Assembly (NCBI GenBank): GCA_015657535.1
Contig: JADHZB010000759.1
Coordinates: 1 to 64,000, forward strand
Reading direction: 5' to 3'
Source of the DNA: Nephromyces sp. MM_2019
Taxonomy: Eukaryota; Apicomplexa; Aconoidasida; Nephromycida
Length of the DNA stretch: 64,000 nucleotides
Positions 21,386 through 34,016 of this stretch are shown here, one piece after another. The position numbers and the translations under genes are program-made. Positions within the stretch are counted from its first letter, which is position 1. Each line of letters opens with the position of its first letter. Under the pieces are notes generated by a model. That model saw nothing but the letters and a program-made list of their open reading frames with translations. It had not been told where the DNA came from and did no database searches.

Positions 21386-22546
21386 AGTACCTTAAACTCT
21401 TCAAGAGCATTGTATAGAAGCTTGTTGCAATAGTTCTGGTATTTATTCTTTTTTTTTCTCTCGTTCTCGTTTATTGGCTTACATGTTTTTTTTTCCTTCT
21501 TGCTCATATAATGTTTTTTCGCTTTCATGCTGCGAACTTCGCAGTTTGATGTTTTCAAACGTTGGTGCGGGCTGCGAAAAGCCAGCAGCTTCATTGGTAT
21601 CGGCTATGAATTCCGAATATCATATGCTTAAAATCAGCATTTCTGCAGTACTCCATAAGGTGAACAAGATGGAGAATATTATTGATAGCAGAACACGCTG
21701 GTTATATATATATCAAAAGTAGTTTTTAGATAAATCTAATATACAAGCATAAATTTAGGCGTACATTAATTCTATTGAAGGTGTTTGCAGCAAAATTTTC
21801 TAGAGCAATTTCAATTTACCAAGCATCCAATGTATAAACTGAAATAGTACAAAAATTATTTTGGCACGGTGGTACACAACTCTACTTGCTGACGAACTTT
21901 GACACCAAAAAAATTTTTTTCCTAGTTACTTCTGAAAATTAGAAGGCGTATAAATGAACAGGTAAATACGGTAGGATATGCAGCTCATGGTATTTTATTT
22001 GTTAGGCAGTACGGCTACAGCTTCAAGTAATCTCCGTAATTTATCTTGTAGTGATAAATCTGAAACCTTGAATTAAGGAAAACGCTGCTCGAGAAAAAGT
22101 TTTCATCACTGTAGTAAGTTGAGCCAGCTAAAAAGATTGGTTAGAAAAGAACTTGAAACGAAAATAAATAGATTCCTGGATTTCTTGTGTATACCAAGTG
22201 TGCCTGTCAACTGATTGTCAATGCTGCTACCCTGGTTTATGTGCAAGTTAAAGCCCATAAAATGTAGATTTTGCGTTTTTACATAGTCTTTACGCACGAG
22301 AGCTGGAAAATGCTTTTATTATGCAGTCATGTTACACTGCTGGAACAGTTCTAGGCTTTCCACTTAGAGATGAATTTCGCAACAGTACACGGAAGCATTA
22401 AAAAGTAGGGCTACAGGGCAGTTTTAACGCACAATAGGTGGTATAGCAATGTGTAATTCTGCCTGGACAATGGAAAGGAGAATGCTGAACTTGCAAGTTT
22501 TTTTGTGAGTATGCTGCGGCAAATCTACAACATATTTAGGTCACGG

Positions 22547-22790
22547 TACCAAGGATGCTATTTAGGTTGTTTCTTATTGGATGAACTCCGATATCTTATC
22601 GGATGTGTCTGTGTTTGTGTGTGTTATATATACTAAACATGTCATTTAGATTGCTTGTGATTTGGTGAAATTATATCTTTCATCTAGTGTGCGTATCGCC
22701 GGTATATACCAAACATTAAATTTAGACTGTGTTTGACTATAGGAAATCAAATATATCATCGGTTGCATATGTGCGTGCTATACTCTCTGA
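22547..22790. repeat. degenerate tandem array, about three copies of a 76-84-bp unit
   Basis: Copies start near 22547 (taccaagg), 22631 (tactaaac) and 22707 (taccaaac). Each continues with atttag, a TTG/GTG-rich middle, an atat-cttatcgg or atcatcgg-like block, and a gtgtgtg or gtgcg segment. The copies are considerably diverged. No function is visible. Confidence 0.5.
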
Positions 22791-23762
22791 AAATCTCAAA
22801 ACTTCACACACACACATACTGCCCAGTGTGTGTTACACGGCGAAGTCTTCTATTCCTCACTTGTGTCTGCCACATTCTACCGTCTTTTATCTTCCTGTAC
22901 CGATGAAAAAACTAGTTTTCCAAATACTCTTCAAAGCTTGCTGGTAGCAATCATGAAAAATAGTTGGTCATGACGAGAGCCCGATTAACGGCGCACACCA
23001 ATAACTGGAGACCTCCGTCGAAACCTCTTCCCCTAGCCGCCGTGGGGATAGACCACATGGGTCATTGCCACCCATCTACATCTGGAAAATTCCTAAACCT
23101 CAAATCGCTTCTCTTGATAACTAATGATGGAAGATGGAAAAAATATGAGGAATGATTTCATTATCTCACCCAGTTATCAGCAGTGCTTTGCCGTGCTTTA
23201 TGCCAATTATACGCGTCTCTGAATAGGCCAGCTGGCCTCCGTCTACCCTTTATCTCACAGAGAAGCAGTTTAGACGATGCAATCGCAAAGCAAATAACGT
23301 TGCGAAGCGATCTCTTTTGTATGTGAATCCTCAAATAAATCCAAAGAAAAGAAGTTTCCTAATACTTGCAGAGGCTTTGTATTAGCCTTGCGTATAGAAA
23401 GAAATCATTTTGATGATATTTTATATGCAAGTTTACAAAGTAATCAATTGATTGTGATTAGTTTATTTCTTTGCCGCTCGTATATGAAAATAAACCAGCT
23501 TGTTCACTTTTGCCTTACGCCGGGGCAAGTTCAACAATTTTTTCGTTGGACTAGAGTTTTCTAAACATTTTGATAGCACGAAGCGCGTTACCTTACTACC
23601 ATCTCTTCACTACGAAAGCTTAACTCAGCCAGAGTGTTTTCCAATTTTGTCTTTATTACGACGTCAGTTGTCAGCAGACCAATATAGTCTAAGCTACCCC
23701 GTCTGAGTAGCCACTATTATTATAAAAGTATTTTGTGGATATGACTGACTGCTCATAACCGT

Positions 23763-23792
23763 GAAGAAGACGAAGAGGAAGAGGAGGAAGAA
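23763..23792. repeat. GAA/GAG purine tract
   Basis: An almost pure purine stretch of mixed gaa, gag and agg triplets on the plus strand, about 30 bases. Simple-sequence DNA; no coding evidence around it. Confidence 0.6.
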
Positions 23793-24039
23793 ATTCATCC
23801 AAATATGATACTTTTCTTGGTATAAGAGGTGAGAAGGCCGTGTGTAAGCCTTAGACACAAGTTTTTCCTGAAGGATATTGGTGGATTCTCGTGCTTAGAG
23901 CTTGCAAAGTATAGCTCTCATTAAGGAGCAGCAAGCTGTAATGTATAGGCGGGTGCATTGTCATGTTTTTCCTTGAAATTTCATTGGCTACTCACACTGA
24001 TTGTCCCTAAGTCTTAGCGATTATAGGGAAAATACACAA

Positions 24040-24185
24040 GAGACTTGCAGGCGCACACAGATATATGCAGGTAGACTCACACAGACACACGGAAGCACAC
24101 ACACAGACGCAAACAGACACACAGGCACAAGCAGACACGCGCACTGAAACACACACGGACAGATACATACAGGCACATACGTACC
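24040..24185. repeat. CA-rich low-complexity stretch
   Basis: Degenerate cacaca/cagaca/cacgca words dominate about 145 bases of the plus strand. A decayed CA microsatellite is the simplest explanation. Confidence 0.6.
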
Positions 24186-24755
24186 CACATTTCAGCTTAC
24201 AGATTATCTTGAAACCTCATGATTATATTCCTGCTTTTTTATAGAATTTCTCGCCTTTTAAAATAAGCATCTCTCTTTTATCTCATTCTTTCGGTGAGGA
24301 TAAAAAGCTTTTTGATGCTCCTTGCTTTGCTTAGATATATGTGCACCCTTCTAGGTCTCTTTACCGAATTCCATGGAAACGATGAGGATGTGCCCACACA
24401 ATTGTTTCATGATTGCTGTAGCTCCTTTTATTTCTGAAGCACATGCATCTATTTCAATACTTAATGAGAGTTTACAGCACAAAGCTTTTCACTTGCTCGT
24501 GTTTATGCCACTCTCTTCCTTCTTTTCCTATGCCTGTTACCCTGCTTTCATGGTTTGCTCCTTTTTCGTGCCTTATAATGCCTATATCGAGTTGCTTTTG
24601 CATTTTTTTGGTGCTAGTCTTGTGCACTTTAAACAGCTTTCTTTTGCTTCCTAATTAAAAGGGTAATGATTATACTAAGGTCTGCTATGTACATTTTTTG
24701 AAGAACAGCACCCACACTTGCCTGTTGGAATCATTGTGTCTACGAATTTGATGGT

Positions 24756-27700
24756 ATGTCTTCCCTTTACAATGAGATTCTTCTTCCTCTTTCAGAACCG
24801 GAATTAACGAGCATGCAATCCACTTTAACTACTCACGCGATACGTAAAATAGAATCCTCACAACTACCAAATGGGCCCTCGGATTCGGTTTCCAGGCTCG
24901 TTTGGGTAATATTGAATGCTCTAATTCGTGGTGATACTACTTTTTTCAAGAATGTGTCTTCTGCGTTTTAAGCATTTCTATGTGTATACCCTATGTCTTC
25001 ATATTATCGAATCCTAAAGGATGTTATATGTTTTCTTTGCTTTATAGCCAAAAATACTCTTGCATCTACACATATCTGTTTGATAAAACGCAATTCTATC
25101 AAGCGTTTTTTGAGGCGAGCCGGTGTGTGTGTAGGCAGAATAAGTACTGCCATACGCACACACTTGAAAAGCAGCTGCAGAATGAGATTTCTGCTGAAAT
25201 TTGTGGCTGCTTCTCAGGTTTTAGTTGTTTTTCCAGCTTTAGCTGAGCTTTCTTAGCATTTATAGCTCTTTCATCTTTTTTCCTTCAATATCGAACTTTT
25301 AAGGCGTTTAAATACTTCTACTTGCGGCACATGTTTATGATTGTGCTATCGCGCGTAGTATCGGACATACACACCAACATCTGATAGCCAGTGTTTCTTA
25401 ACCTAGTGCAAAAACTAATAAAATACCCTTCACAAAGCCCACTCTCACTGCCACAAGGCTCTGCTCGGAGCAACATGCACTCATAATTAAATTTGATGTG
25501 CTTTTTATACCCCCCCAACTTCTCCCCACACACACAAATACCCCACATTCCCCAAGCTTTTTATCCCACGTCAGCAGGCAATGGAAGTATAGCAGAAGTA
25601 TGCGTAGAAGATGGGTTACATGCTCATGTGCTTAAGCTCATACACACTTCTACGGGCTAAAGAATCTCTTAATTAGCTGGGATCTTCTTTTTAGATGTAC
25701 GCATGTTTTTTTACACACACGCTTGTGTGCACTAATAAAGAGTTTATACCTTCCCGAGTTTTATTCCCTTCGTCTTTTTCGCAGAGCACTGAGGATCAAT
25801 CACCATTGCTAGCTGCAAGCAGTTGGGATGGAACATTGAGAATATGGGCAGCGCGTGATTTAAACAACATAGTATCGCCCAGCAGTTTTCCTGTCATAGA
25901 GAAATGCATGTTTAGGTCTACAGCCCCTATTCTGGATACTTGCTTCGCACCTGTACGCGTGTTGTTTAATATCAACCAGTAACTAAAGCTTAAGCAACTA
26001 TCGGTGTATGTACACTGATAATATGTGTGTTTGGGTGCTGACTGCGAGGCTATGGATGCGTGTGTGTTTATAGCTGTGCCAGGGCACTCTCCCTTAAAAA
26101 TTTCCTCTAATTCGTGTGCTAAAAGAGCAGCTGCTGGCGTTGCATATTGTTTGGGTGCGACTTGCGCGATTTCTATAACATATATCCACTTATATATGCC
26201 GATTATCGATGGCTTTTTTTTATGTGTCAATCCTTTATTTGTGAGAGAATGAGTCGACAAAAACAAACCCAAACTTCGCTATGCCTGGATATGTGTAATT
26301 GAGTATGAACTCTGTTTTGACTGCATAAATTTTGCTCTTTTTCTGCATACTATAATCCTACTCTTTGTCTATAAATAATGCAGGTTTTCCTTGCCACTTA
26401 GCTGTTAAAGCATCTCTCTTTGGATATTAGATATATCTACTTCAAGTAAAGAAAGTGATAAAAGCATTTTTTTTATCTGCGAATACATCATCATTCTAAT
26501 TGCTTTCTGCTTATGCATCGTCTTCTTCCTCATTGTCTTGCTATAAATTCCTTGTGATTTATGTAGAATAGCGGGAAAATTTTTGCTGCTGGATGTGATA
26601 AATGTGTCACAATGTATGACTTAGGCTCAAGCAGTAACAGTCAAGGCACAGTCATCGGAAAGGTAAAGAATAACTTTTTTTGTATTATCTTCAGTGCTGA
26701 GTTTATCTTGCATATCTGTATGTGTGCCTTACAAGTTTCTTAATCGTTATGAAGAGTATTTTTTTGATAGTTTGAGGAGGAAAGTATTACAGATTATGCA
26801 GCTCTTTCTTATATACTTCTTGATGTTTTTTTAACCTACTCCCTGCATGCTCCTATGATGTTTTTTCTACCTCAAAAATGCACTGATAGTTGAAGATGTG
26901 AATATATCGAGGAAATATGATTAAATTGGGTGAAAGTTGGAGTGTGAAGCAGTGGATTTTTGCTTTGCTTCTATGATAGTTGGTGGAAGATTTGAAGATA
27001 TTGAGAAAATGCGATTAAATTGTGGGAAGATCTCATCTTTTGTGTGTGTTATGAGTTTTTTATAGTGAGCCCTGATGGTCTCTCAGAAAATTAGCTCTTT
27101 TGCTAGTTTTCGGGCTTCTTAACCTTAAAATATATAATCTTTTGGTAGGAAATCAAGGGAGTATTTTTGAATGAAGCGATAAGGAAGAAAAGTTATTATA
27201 GGCTATAAAGGGAGTTCTTTTTTATTATTGACCAAATAATATCTCATAGGGAAATAGTAGTATTAGGAAATTTTCTCCTTTGCGAATACGGCAGTTTTAT
27301 AGGGCATTTTAGGAAATTTTTTCGACTGGAGCATGATAAAGTAAAAGTGTGATGAATCGATTTGATTTGATCTTAACAGCGGAATAATTAAAGCTTTGAT
27401 GAAGATCACGAAAAATTTTGCGTTATTCATTATTGGCTTATGCTTTATGTGCATTCTATGGCCGAAGTTTCTAGTCTATTTAGGTAGTTTTTTATGCTAA
27501 GGCGTACTTTTTCCGAGGTAAAATCTCGCAATCTCATCCCTTCTTTGTAAAACTCGAAGGCCATTGTGACTTTTCGCTGCAAACTAGAGCTTTTTGCCTA
27601 TCAAAATTACTATAGCGGAGTTTCTAGCACCCTTTATAAACTATTGGAGTATAAACTTTCGCTTTATAATACTGTTTAGACCTTTTTTTATGTCTTTATT

Positions 27701-30700
27701 CGAGTGCTTTATTTACGGAGGAAGTTTCATTCTGTAGACTTTCATCTGGCCATTTTTTGAAGGAGCTTGAACTTTTCTAGCCCCCGTGTGAAGGTGTATG
27801 TACACTCTTATGCAAAGAATGTTAATTTTTTTTGCAGCATTTTTATGAGTAGAGTTTATTTTGTGAAGCATATACGCATAATCCATGGGATGAATCCATG
27901 TTATATACCCATTTTAATGGTGTTTCTAGCAGCATGATATATTGCATGTAATAGCGATGAATTTGCAAGGTTTTTTTCGGAAGGAAAAGAGCTCAGTTTT
28001 TCTCCAACACATAGATTGAGTGTTAGAGATTTTTTCATTATGCTTACTACTTTTTTCTGCCGGGAGAGAAGAGCAGAGATGCACTCTTTCAAAAAACCAA
28101 TACGATACCTAGTATATATAAAGTTATACCAATAATTAACCTATTTAACACATATTTAGTCTTTTACAATGTAAAACACATGTGCACTGGTATAGCTAGA
28201 ATCTCTTTATTGAAGTTTATCGGGTGCATTCGCCCAAAAGAACTTCTTTTTCTTATTACTTTGAAACTCTTCTTAGTGAAGAAAACTGCTCGCTGCAATG
28301 CACCAAGTATACTTTACTCCAAAAGGTGCTTGTAAAATAAGGGATTATAGATTCTGCATTATCATGAAAATATTGAATCTATTAGAAAGGTTTTTGGTAT
28401 GTTATGAAGAATTCTCTTTATCTGACTTGAAGCTTATTGCTGCAAAACCTTCTTTTTGATGCTTATTGTTCAGCACACTGCACCAATTCGGAGGATAAGA
28501 TTCATTCCACAATATTCGCTAGTGGCTTCAGGTAATAATTCTGGCAAATTGATATAAATGTTTTTGTATGCACCCACACGCACTGTTCAGGTAGCAATTC
28601 TGACTAAGCAATCATCGATTTTTTTCGGATGCACACGCACACGCACTGTCTTTCTGAGGGTATGTTTAATACGCAGTTTTCCTGAAGATGTCATTGCGGG
28701 TGTAGTTTGGAACATGAATCTCTCTTACTTCGGAGTGTGTGTAGCTAAATGCTAGGAAAATTAAAAGCCAAACATACGTAGTTTCAGCTGATCAACGGAG
28801 TTTTAATATTTCTTTTTAAAAATCCAAGCATTTTACTGATAATCTGCTACTTAAGATACTATGCTGTTTACTCCTGTTGGGGCTGATTAATGCATTTTAG
28901 CAAGAAAGTCTCATCTTGATGCATTTTTCGGAGATTTTTTCTTGAGTTAGGCGGTTGGGATGGAGTCGTAAATCTGTGGGATGGAAAATCTCCAACACCT
29001 GCCTACAGCGCCAATTTGAACTCAAAGGCAAGAGCTTTGTGGAAAATCTCTTTTTGTTTTTTTCTATAGAAATTAGATAGATATATATATCTATATCTAG
29101 CCATTTAATTCTAACGGTAGCAGTATAATTCTTTGTACTTCTATCAATTTATTCCCAATTATCTTCAACTATTTTCAATCTTTTAAGTATATGTTGTTCG
29201 TGTGATTTTGCTTGTTCTACTGAGTTTCTTCGTTTAAATCCAAGTATTTGTGTGTTTAGAAAGGAAAGCTGATTTTTTGAGTATCTCCTCTCTTGTTTTA
29301 GGCTTGAAGATTGATTTTGTGTGCTTTTTTTCCTGATCTAAGATTAGTTCTTCCTCTATTATTGCATTTAACACACAATCCTCTCCACAGGTAAAAAGAG
29401 AAGAAGTTCTAGGGTTTTTTCATTCCAGCAAAGCTTTCTCGTAAAAAGCGTGTGTTTGTGCATCTATTCATGACTTCTTATCCCTATCTAGCCTCCCTAC
29501 GGAGGAGCTCTACTGTGTAGGAAAGCGGTTCTGCTCAGGATCTTGTTTTAGAGGAAGGATGAGACTTGCTTTATTTATCATGATAATAGAGAATTCGGCT
29601 ATAATATATATACGATAGTTTGGGAAAGTGAGCATTCTGCTGAAATTTAGCTGCCTTGTATGTAAAACTCATTGTCTTATAAAATTAGCTGTGTTTTCTA
29701 CCCCAGAAGGAAACTGATAGTCAGTAATAGGTGCTAGGAAAGACACACGCTGAAGTATTTCAATGATTACTTGCACACACACACTGAGAAAAAGGTTTGC
29801 ACTCCATCCCTGCTAACACACACACACACTCTGTGAAAGCAGTTTTTTTATTCTAATGTTCATAGATTTTGTCATTCGAATGTCTTCGCTTTAATGAGTC
29901 AGACGCACAGGATGCCAAGCGTACCAAAATGGGTCTCTACCTAGAGCACTTTAGGTTTTAGATACACGCACACTTGCCTTCTGTTTGGTATATTTTCTGC
30001 GGAGATAAGCCAGCAAGATGTGTGTATAATTCTTTTTTCGCTCAGTTATTTCGCGTTTAAAAGTGGCTTTTCTCATTATAAGTGCGATTGGTGAATATCG
30101 TCTTCACTACGGTTTAAGAAGGTGTTTTTCTAGCTTTCTTCCTCGCTACCATGTGTGTTAACCGTCCCAACCCCTCCTGAAAATCCGCCTACCTCTCTTA
30201 TATACACACCCTCTGTAACAACAATTTTGTGTGCGATTTGCAGATCTTCTGTATGGATGTGAGTGATACGCATTTAGCTGCTATCACGGCAAACAAAGCC
30301 CTCTATCATCTCGATCTTCGTAATAAGCAGTCCGGCAAAGTTGATATTCCGGGAGCAGTGAGCCTGCAGGCTCGGGAAATGGCCTTCTATCCCCCCGGCA
30401 TTGAAGAAAAAGGATTAATCATAGGCACAGCCGATTCTAGGATTAGTGTGTTAAGCTCATTTTTTTCTTCAGAGTAAGGCGGATTTTTATGTGTGCCTTG
30501 AGGGGGGTATGATGCTTTTTTCCTCGTTTTGCGGGAACTTTTCTTAGTCAAACAGCGGGTGCTACTTAGTGTTTTTTAGGGTTATAAAATTTTATGATAC
30601 CCTGATTGGTTGTGGTAAATACACCACCACTTTGAGGGCGTGGTGCTTAAGTTCAAGCATATATCGGTTCAAATCCGATAGTTTTTCCTTTGCTTTAGCG

Positions 30701-33700
30701 CGAATTTCCTCGAGAGGGAAGGTGAATGAGAGAGAGACATGATGCTCTAGTTTTAGGCAGGAAATTGAGGGATTTGTTATGGGGAGGTGCTTTGTTTATG
30801 GCATTTTTTTCAGGGTGCTAGGGTTTATTACTGGCTCTAGTATTGCTTTCTTTCGTTTCTCTCTTGTCTCTAGACATAATTTTCTTGATTTAACGCTCTC
30901 TTTCTTTCCATTTTTTTGCTTTATTCAACACACTCTCTTTCTTTCCACATCCTCGTTTTCCCGTTTTTGAGTATTTTTGGGTTTATTTCCTTATTTTAGG
31001 GAAATTCGTTTTGCTTTTCTCTTCGATTCATCCTCCTCCCCCTTTAAAAAGAACTGAATCTTTATAATATCCTGTTTTTATGTTTCTGGTATCAACCTGT
31101 TGCCCGAGACAAGAGCTGCTATGTTGGTCATATATGGAGGAGGTTGCGTTGTGGTGTTGATGCTGTAATTTTTATGTTTTTCTAAGCGTGGAGTTTCGTG
31201 CGATATTTAGGCTATCTCATCGTCTCCCTTCAGGCTTAAAAAGGCTAGAGAATGTGTTTTGAAACACCATGAAATGAATAAAAATGATTCATTTATTCAT
31301 CCCATTAACTGCTTCACGGTGTCTCCAAAGAAGCCCTTTGTGATGGTTGGGGTAAGAACTCAAAGGGCGGTTTCTTGGGGGTATTTTTTCGCGGAGGGAT
31401 TCAACTCCATACTGATAGGTTTAATCAGGGTTTCTCTGTTCATCCCTGTGCAAAACTTGGAGATACTGATTTGATGGAGAATATAATAGAGTGCTTCTCT
31501 TTAGTGTATCCATATCGGCAAAGCAAGAGTAGCTTAAATCCTATTGTGTGTGTACAGCTTATGCTATTTATTATGGTTTTTCTCTTGCATATACTTCTAT
31601 TGGCTATAAGCTGCAATATCTTCAATTTTAGTTGCTTTTTTCGATAATAATACACCACGTCTTTTTATTCTTGTAGCTGTGCTCTGACTCTGATAATACA
31701 ACATGCATTATTTTGTGTGATAATTCTGCATTTGCTGCATCCTGGGCTTTAGGTTTAGGGTTTCTCTTTACTAAGGAGCTGCAAGTGGTTACGGGGATGT
31801 CCAGTTTTTTCGTCAATCGTCTTATAAGTAAATATTTTTATTTAAACTGAGGATTTTTCCTTAGTTTCATATCTTCATGCCCTTGTTGTGGCTATAATTT
31901 CTCCGGTCGTATACGTTTAGCAGTTTATCCTTACCGAATAGAGTTATGTATCTCAAAGGTGTGTGTGTGTGTGTGTGTGTGGTTTTACTCGATTTGTACA
32001 GCCTCTCGCTTTCCTTCATTGTTTTTTCTCATGAAAAGAGCAGAGATCTAGAGGATTTCGCATATGGGGTTTTGACTGAAATGGAATTTTTATGGTTTTT
32101 TTTATGCTTAAAAACTAGAAAATGGTGTTGCTGCTGCGTAATTTATATAATTATTTCGTTTTCTGGTTTTCTTCAACAGACAAAAACCAGCGTTAGTAGA
32201 TAAACTAGCAAAGAAACCGCAGTTTTCTAAGCATCTAGTTGAGCCTAAAGTTTTCATGTACATCTCAGTCCTATTAGTGAATCTTTTTAGCATCTAGTTG
32301 AGCCTGCAAGCCTAAATCCATCTCACTCTAAAATATGCAACAAGTACCAGTTTACATAGGATGCGTACACACTAGATATTTGTGGAGGTTATTTGACTGA
32401 TAGTATACACTCGGGTTCATTACACACACACATGCTTTTATATTAAGGCCACGTTTTTTTCAATAAAAATCTCATTAGAAATCCTCATTAACGTATATTA
32501 ATTTGATCTTTTAATGCTATTCATTCAGTGAAGCATAGAGTGGTATGAAGGGTGTGCTTCATAGTGTTTTTCCGCCTTTACTAGGAAAGAGCAGAGATGC
32601 GGATGATCTTCCTTTGTTTTGCGTTTTTTTAATACATTTTCCTCTGATAAAATCTGCATGACTGAGTGTTTACGTACCATATGGACTATTTGTAATGCAT
32701 GATTTCTAGCCTTAAAAGCGCGCCAATTTCCATGTTTTACACTATTTAATGCTGTGAGAAGCACATCACTGCTGTCGTTTACGATTGAAACAAAATTTTC
32801 AGACACATTGTGGAGGGTTCAACGTCTATGATCTTGACGCAAGGCGCCTGTAAGTTTTTAAACGAAGAAAGCTGCTGCATTCAATTTTTCTTGCTATGCC
32901 TGTATATTCCCGAATATGTGCAAGCCTTCTCGGTGTTTTTTTTTAAGTTTTTTCACCAATTTGAGCTTGATGGCTTGCTTCTGCTTGCAGTACTTTGTCG
33001 ATATTCCATCGGTGGTTTAGTCTGTAGTTTTGCAATTTCAGAAAATGTATGAAAAGCTTCGGCTTTTTTTTTTCTAAGCGAAGATGTTAATTTCTGCTTT
33101 TACTTTTTTTGGGTTAGTGAAAATGTTGATACCAGCGTTTTTTATGGTTCTTTTGTGTATAACATGGTTTAATAGCGAATGTGTAGTTAATATAAGGACT
33201 TTTCCTTGTCTTTTGTTTCATATATATATATATATCAACCTGTTTAAAAATGCTCTCTCTTTACCTAGATCAACGAGGTTTGATGCTACAAAGAATCCCG
33301 TAACTGCTTTAGCAGTGCACCCACAGCTGCAGTTACTGGCGTACGCCGAGGGATATGATTGGAATATGGTGAGGAAATCTTATCTTCTTCATCCTCATTT
33401 TCTGTTTTATAGCACACTCACCACTTGTCGCATACCTCTGGGCACCTTCCTTTAGCTTAAAACTGAAAAAATTTATATGCAAAAATGCATCTAATAAATA
33501 GGTGTTCTGTGCTTGTTTGCTCACACCCCATCCTTCCTGTGAGACGTGTGTTATTACCTATTCTCGAAGATGTTTTCATAGTTGTGCAATGGTTTTTGCA
33601 TGCGTGTGTTCTTTTTTCTTCTTTTTGCCACACTATTTATGACCTTGAATATTAAATCTCGATTGCTTTGTTATATGCTATATACATATAGAGAAATATT

Positions 33701-34016
33701 AGCCTCTTCTTGTAGAGGAATTAGAGGATTTAAAAACTCATTAGAAGGAAGTTTCAAGGGAATGAAGAAAATTCACAATAAGCAATATAGTGCTAAAAAT
33801 GCGTTAGAGTGTGACTAGTGCTTTTGTTTGATAAAAGTAGTGCGGTTAAGGAATGTTAATTTCATAAGTACCATGGTGTTGCTATCTCTTTTTGAATTTT
33901 GTTTTTCTTAGGGTAATGACCCAGAATACACCAAGAAAACACCCGTGAAGATCTTCGCTAGCAAGGTACAGTTTAGTGTAGCTTTGTGCTGCATCTTCAT
34001 CCTCAGTTCTGAGTGA
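24756..34016 (+). CDS. BUB3/RAE1 (Gle2) family WD40 beta-propeller protein, ten exons
   Basis: BUB3 acts in the spindle checkpoint and RAE1 in mRNA export; both are seven-bladed propellers. Exons by frame and homology: 24756-24905, 25785-25952, 26567-26662, 28474-28531, 28951-29027, 30244-30449, 31234-31351, 32803-32849, 33269-33368, 33912-34016 (374 codons, phases consistent). Motifs in order: DSVSRLVW, LLAASSWDGTLRIW, IFAAGCDKCVTMYDL, HTAPIRRIRF, ASGGWDGVVNLWD, IFCMDVSDTHLAAIT, LYHLDLRN, GLIIGTADSRISVL, HPINCFTVSP, CGGFNVYDLDARRL, NPVTALAVHPQLQLLAYAEG and YDWNM. HTAPIR, GGWD and DLRN resemble BUB3; YDW near the end is a RAE1-like mark, so I leave the symbol blank. Intron 5 uses a GC donor; the others are GT-AG. 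The last exon may instead splice at 33965 (AAG|gtacag) to an unseen exon. The first exon is the least certain. Confidence 0.85.
30599..30686 (+). tRNA. tRNA-like element (class II, Leu-GAG-like) lacking an acceptor stem
   Basis: Lies in intron 6 of the BUB3/RAE1 gene. A perfect T arm (ATCGG, loop TTCAAAT, CCGAT; 30663-30679) contains a consensus Pol III B box, ggttcaaatcc. Before it, TGCTT/AAGCA (30644-30659) forms a long variable arm as in tRNA-Leu or -Ser. A CCACT/CGTGG stem with one T-C mismatch closes the 7-base loop TTGAGGG (anticodon GAG). GGT/ACC closes a D-like loop containing GGTAA. The 5' and 3' ends (accctga and agttttt) do not pair, so no acceptor stem forms. A TTTTT run directly follows. 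It is probably a tRNA-derived element or a degenerate tRNA gene rather than a functional one. Confidence 0.35.
31959..31981. repeat. (GT)n microsatellite
   Basis: About eleven uninterrupted GT units in intron 7 of the BUB3/RAE1 family gene. Confidence 0.9.
32224..32330. repeat. two-copy direct repeat in intron 7
   Basis: The 16-base word agcatctagttgagcc occurs at about 32230 and 32289, 59 bases apart, and both copies are followed after a variable segment by catctca. It looks like a local duplication within the intron. Confidence 0.6.

Larger units (their letters stand above)
20095..24755. other. gene-free interval with repeat arrays
   Basis: No gene is recognised. The interval contains a GC-richer patch at 20825-21065, the five-copy 52-bp array at 21120-21385, a degenerate array of about 80 bp at 22547-22790, a purine tract at 23763-23792 and a CA-rich stretch at 24040-24185. 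The final part is the upstream region of the BUB3/RAE1 family gene. Confidence 0.4.

Noticed and set aside
25796..26272. 158-codon minus-strand ORF
   Set aside because: It covers exon 2 of the BUB3/RAE1 family gene on the opposite strand and has no recognisable content.
29035..29045. GT donor (gctttgtgg) as an alternative end for exon 5 of the BUB3/RAE1 gene
   Set aside because: Wrong phase for exon 6; the GC donor at 29028 gives an in-frame, gapless family match.
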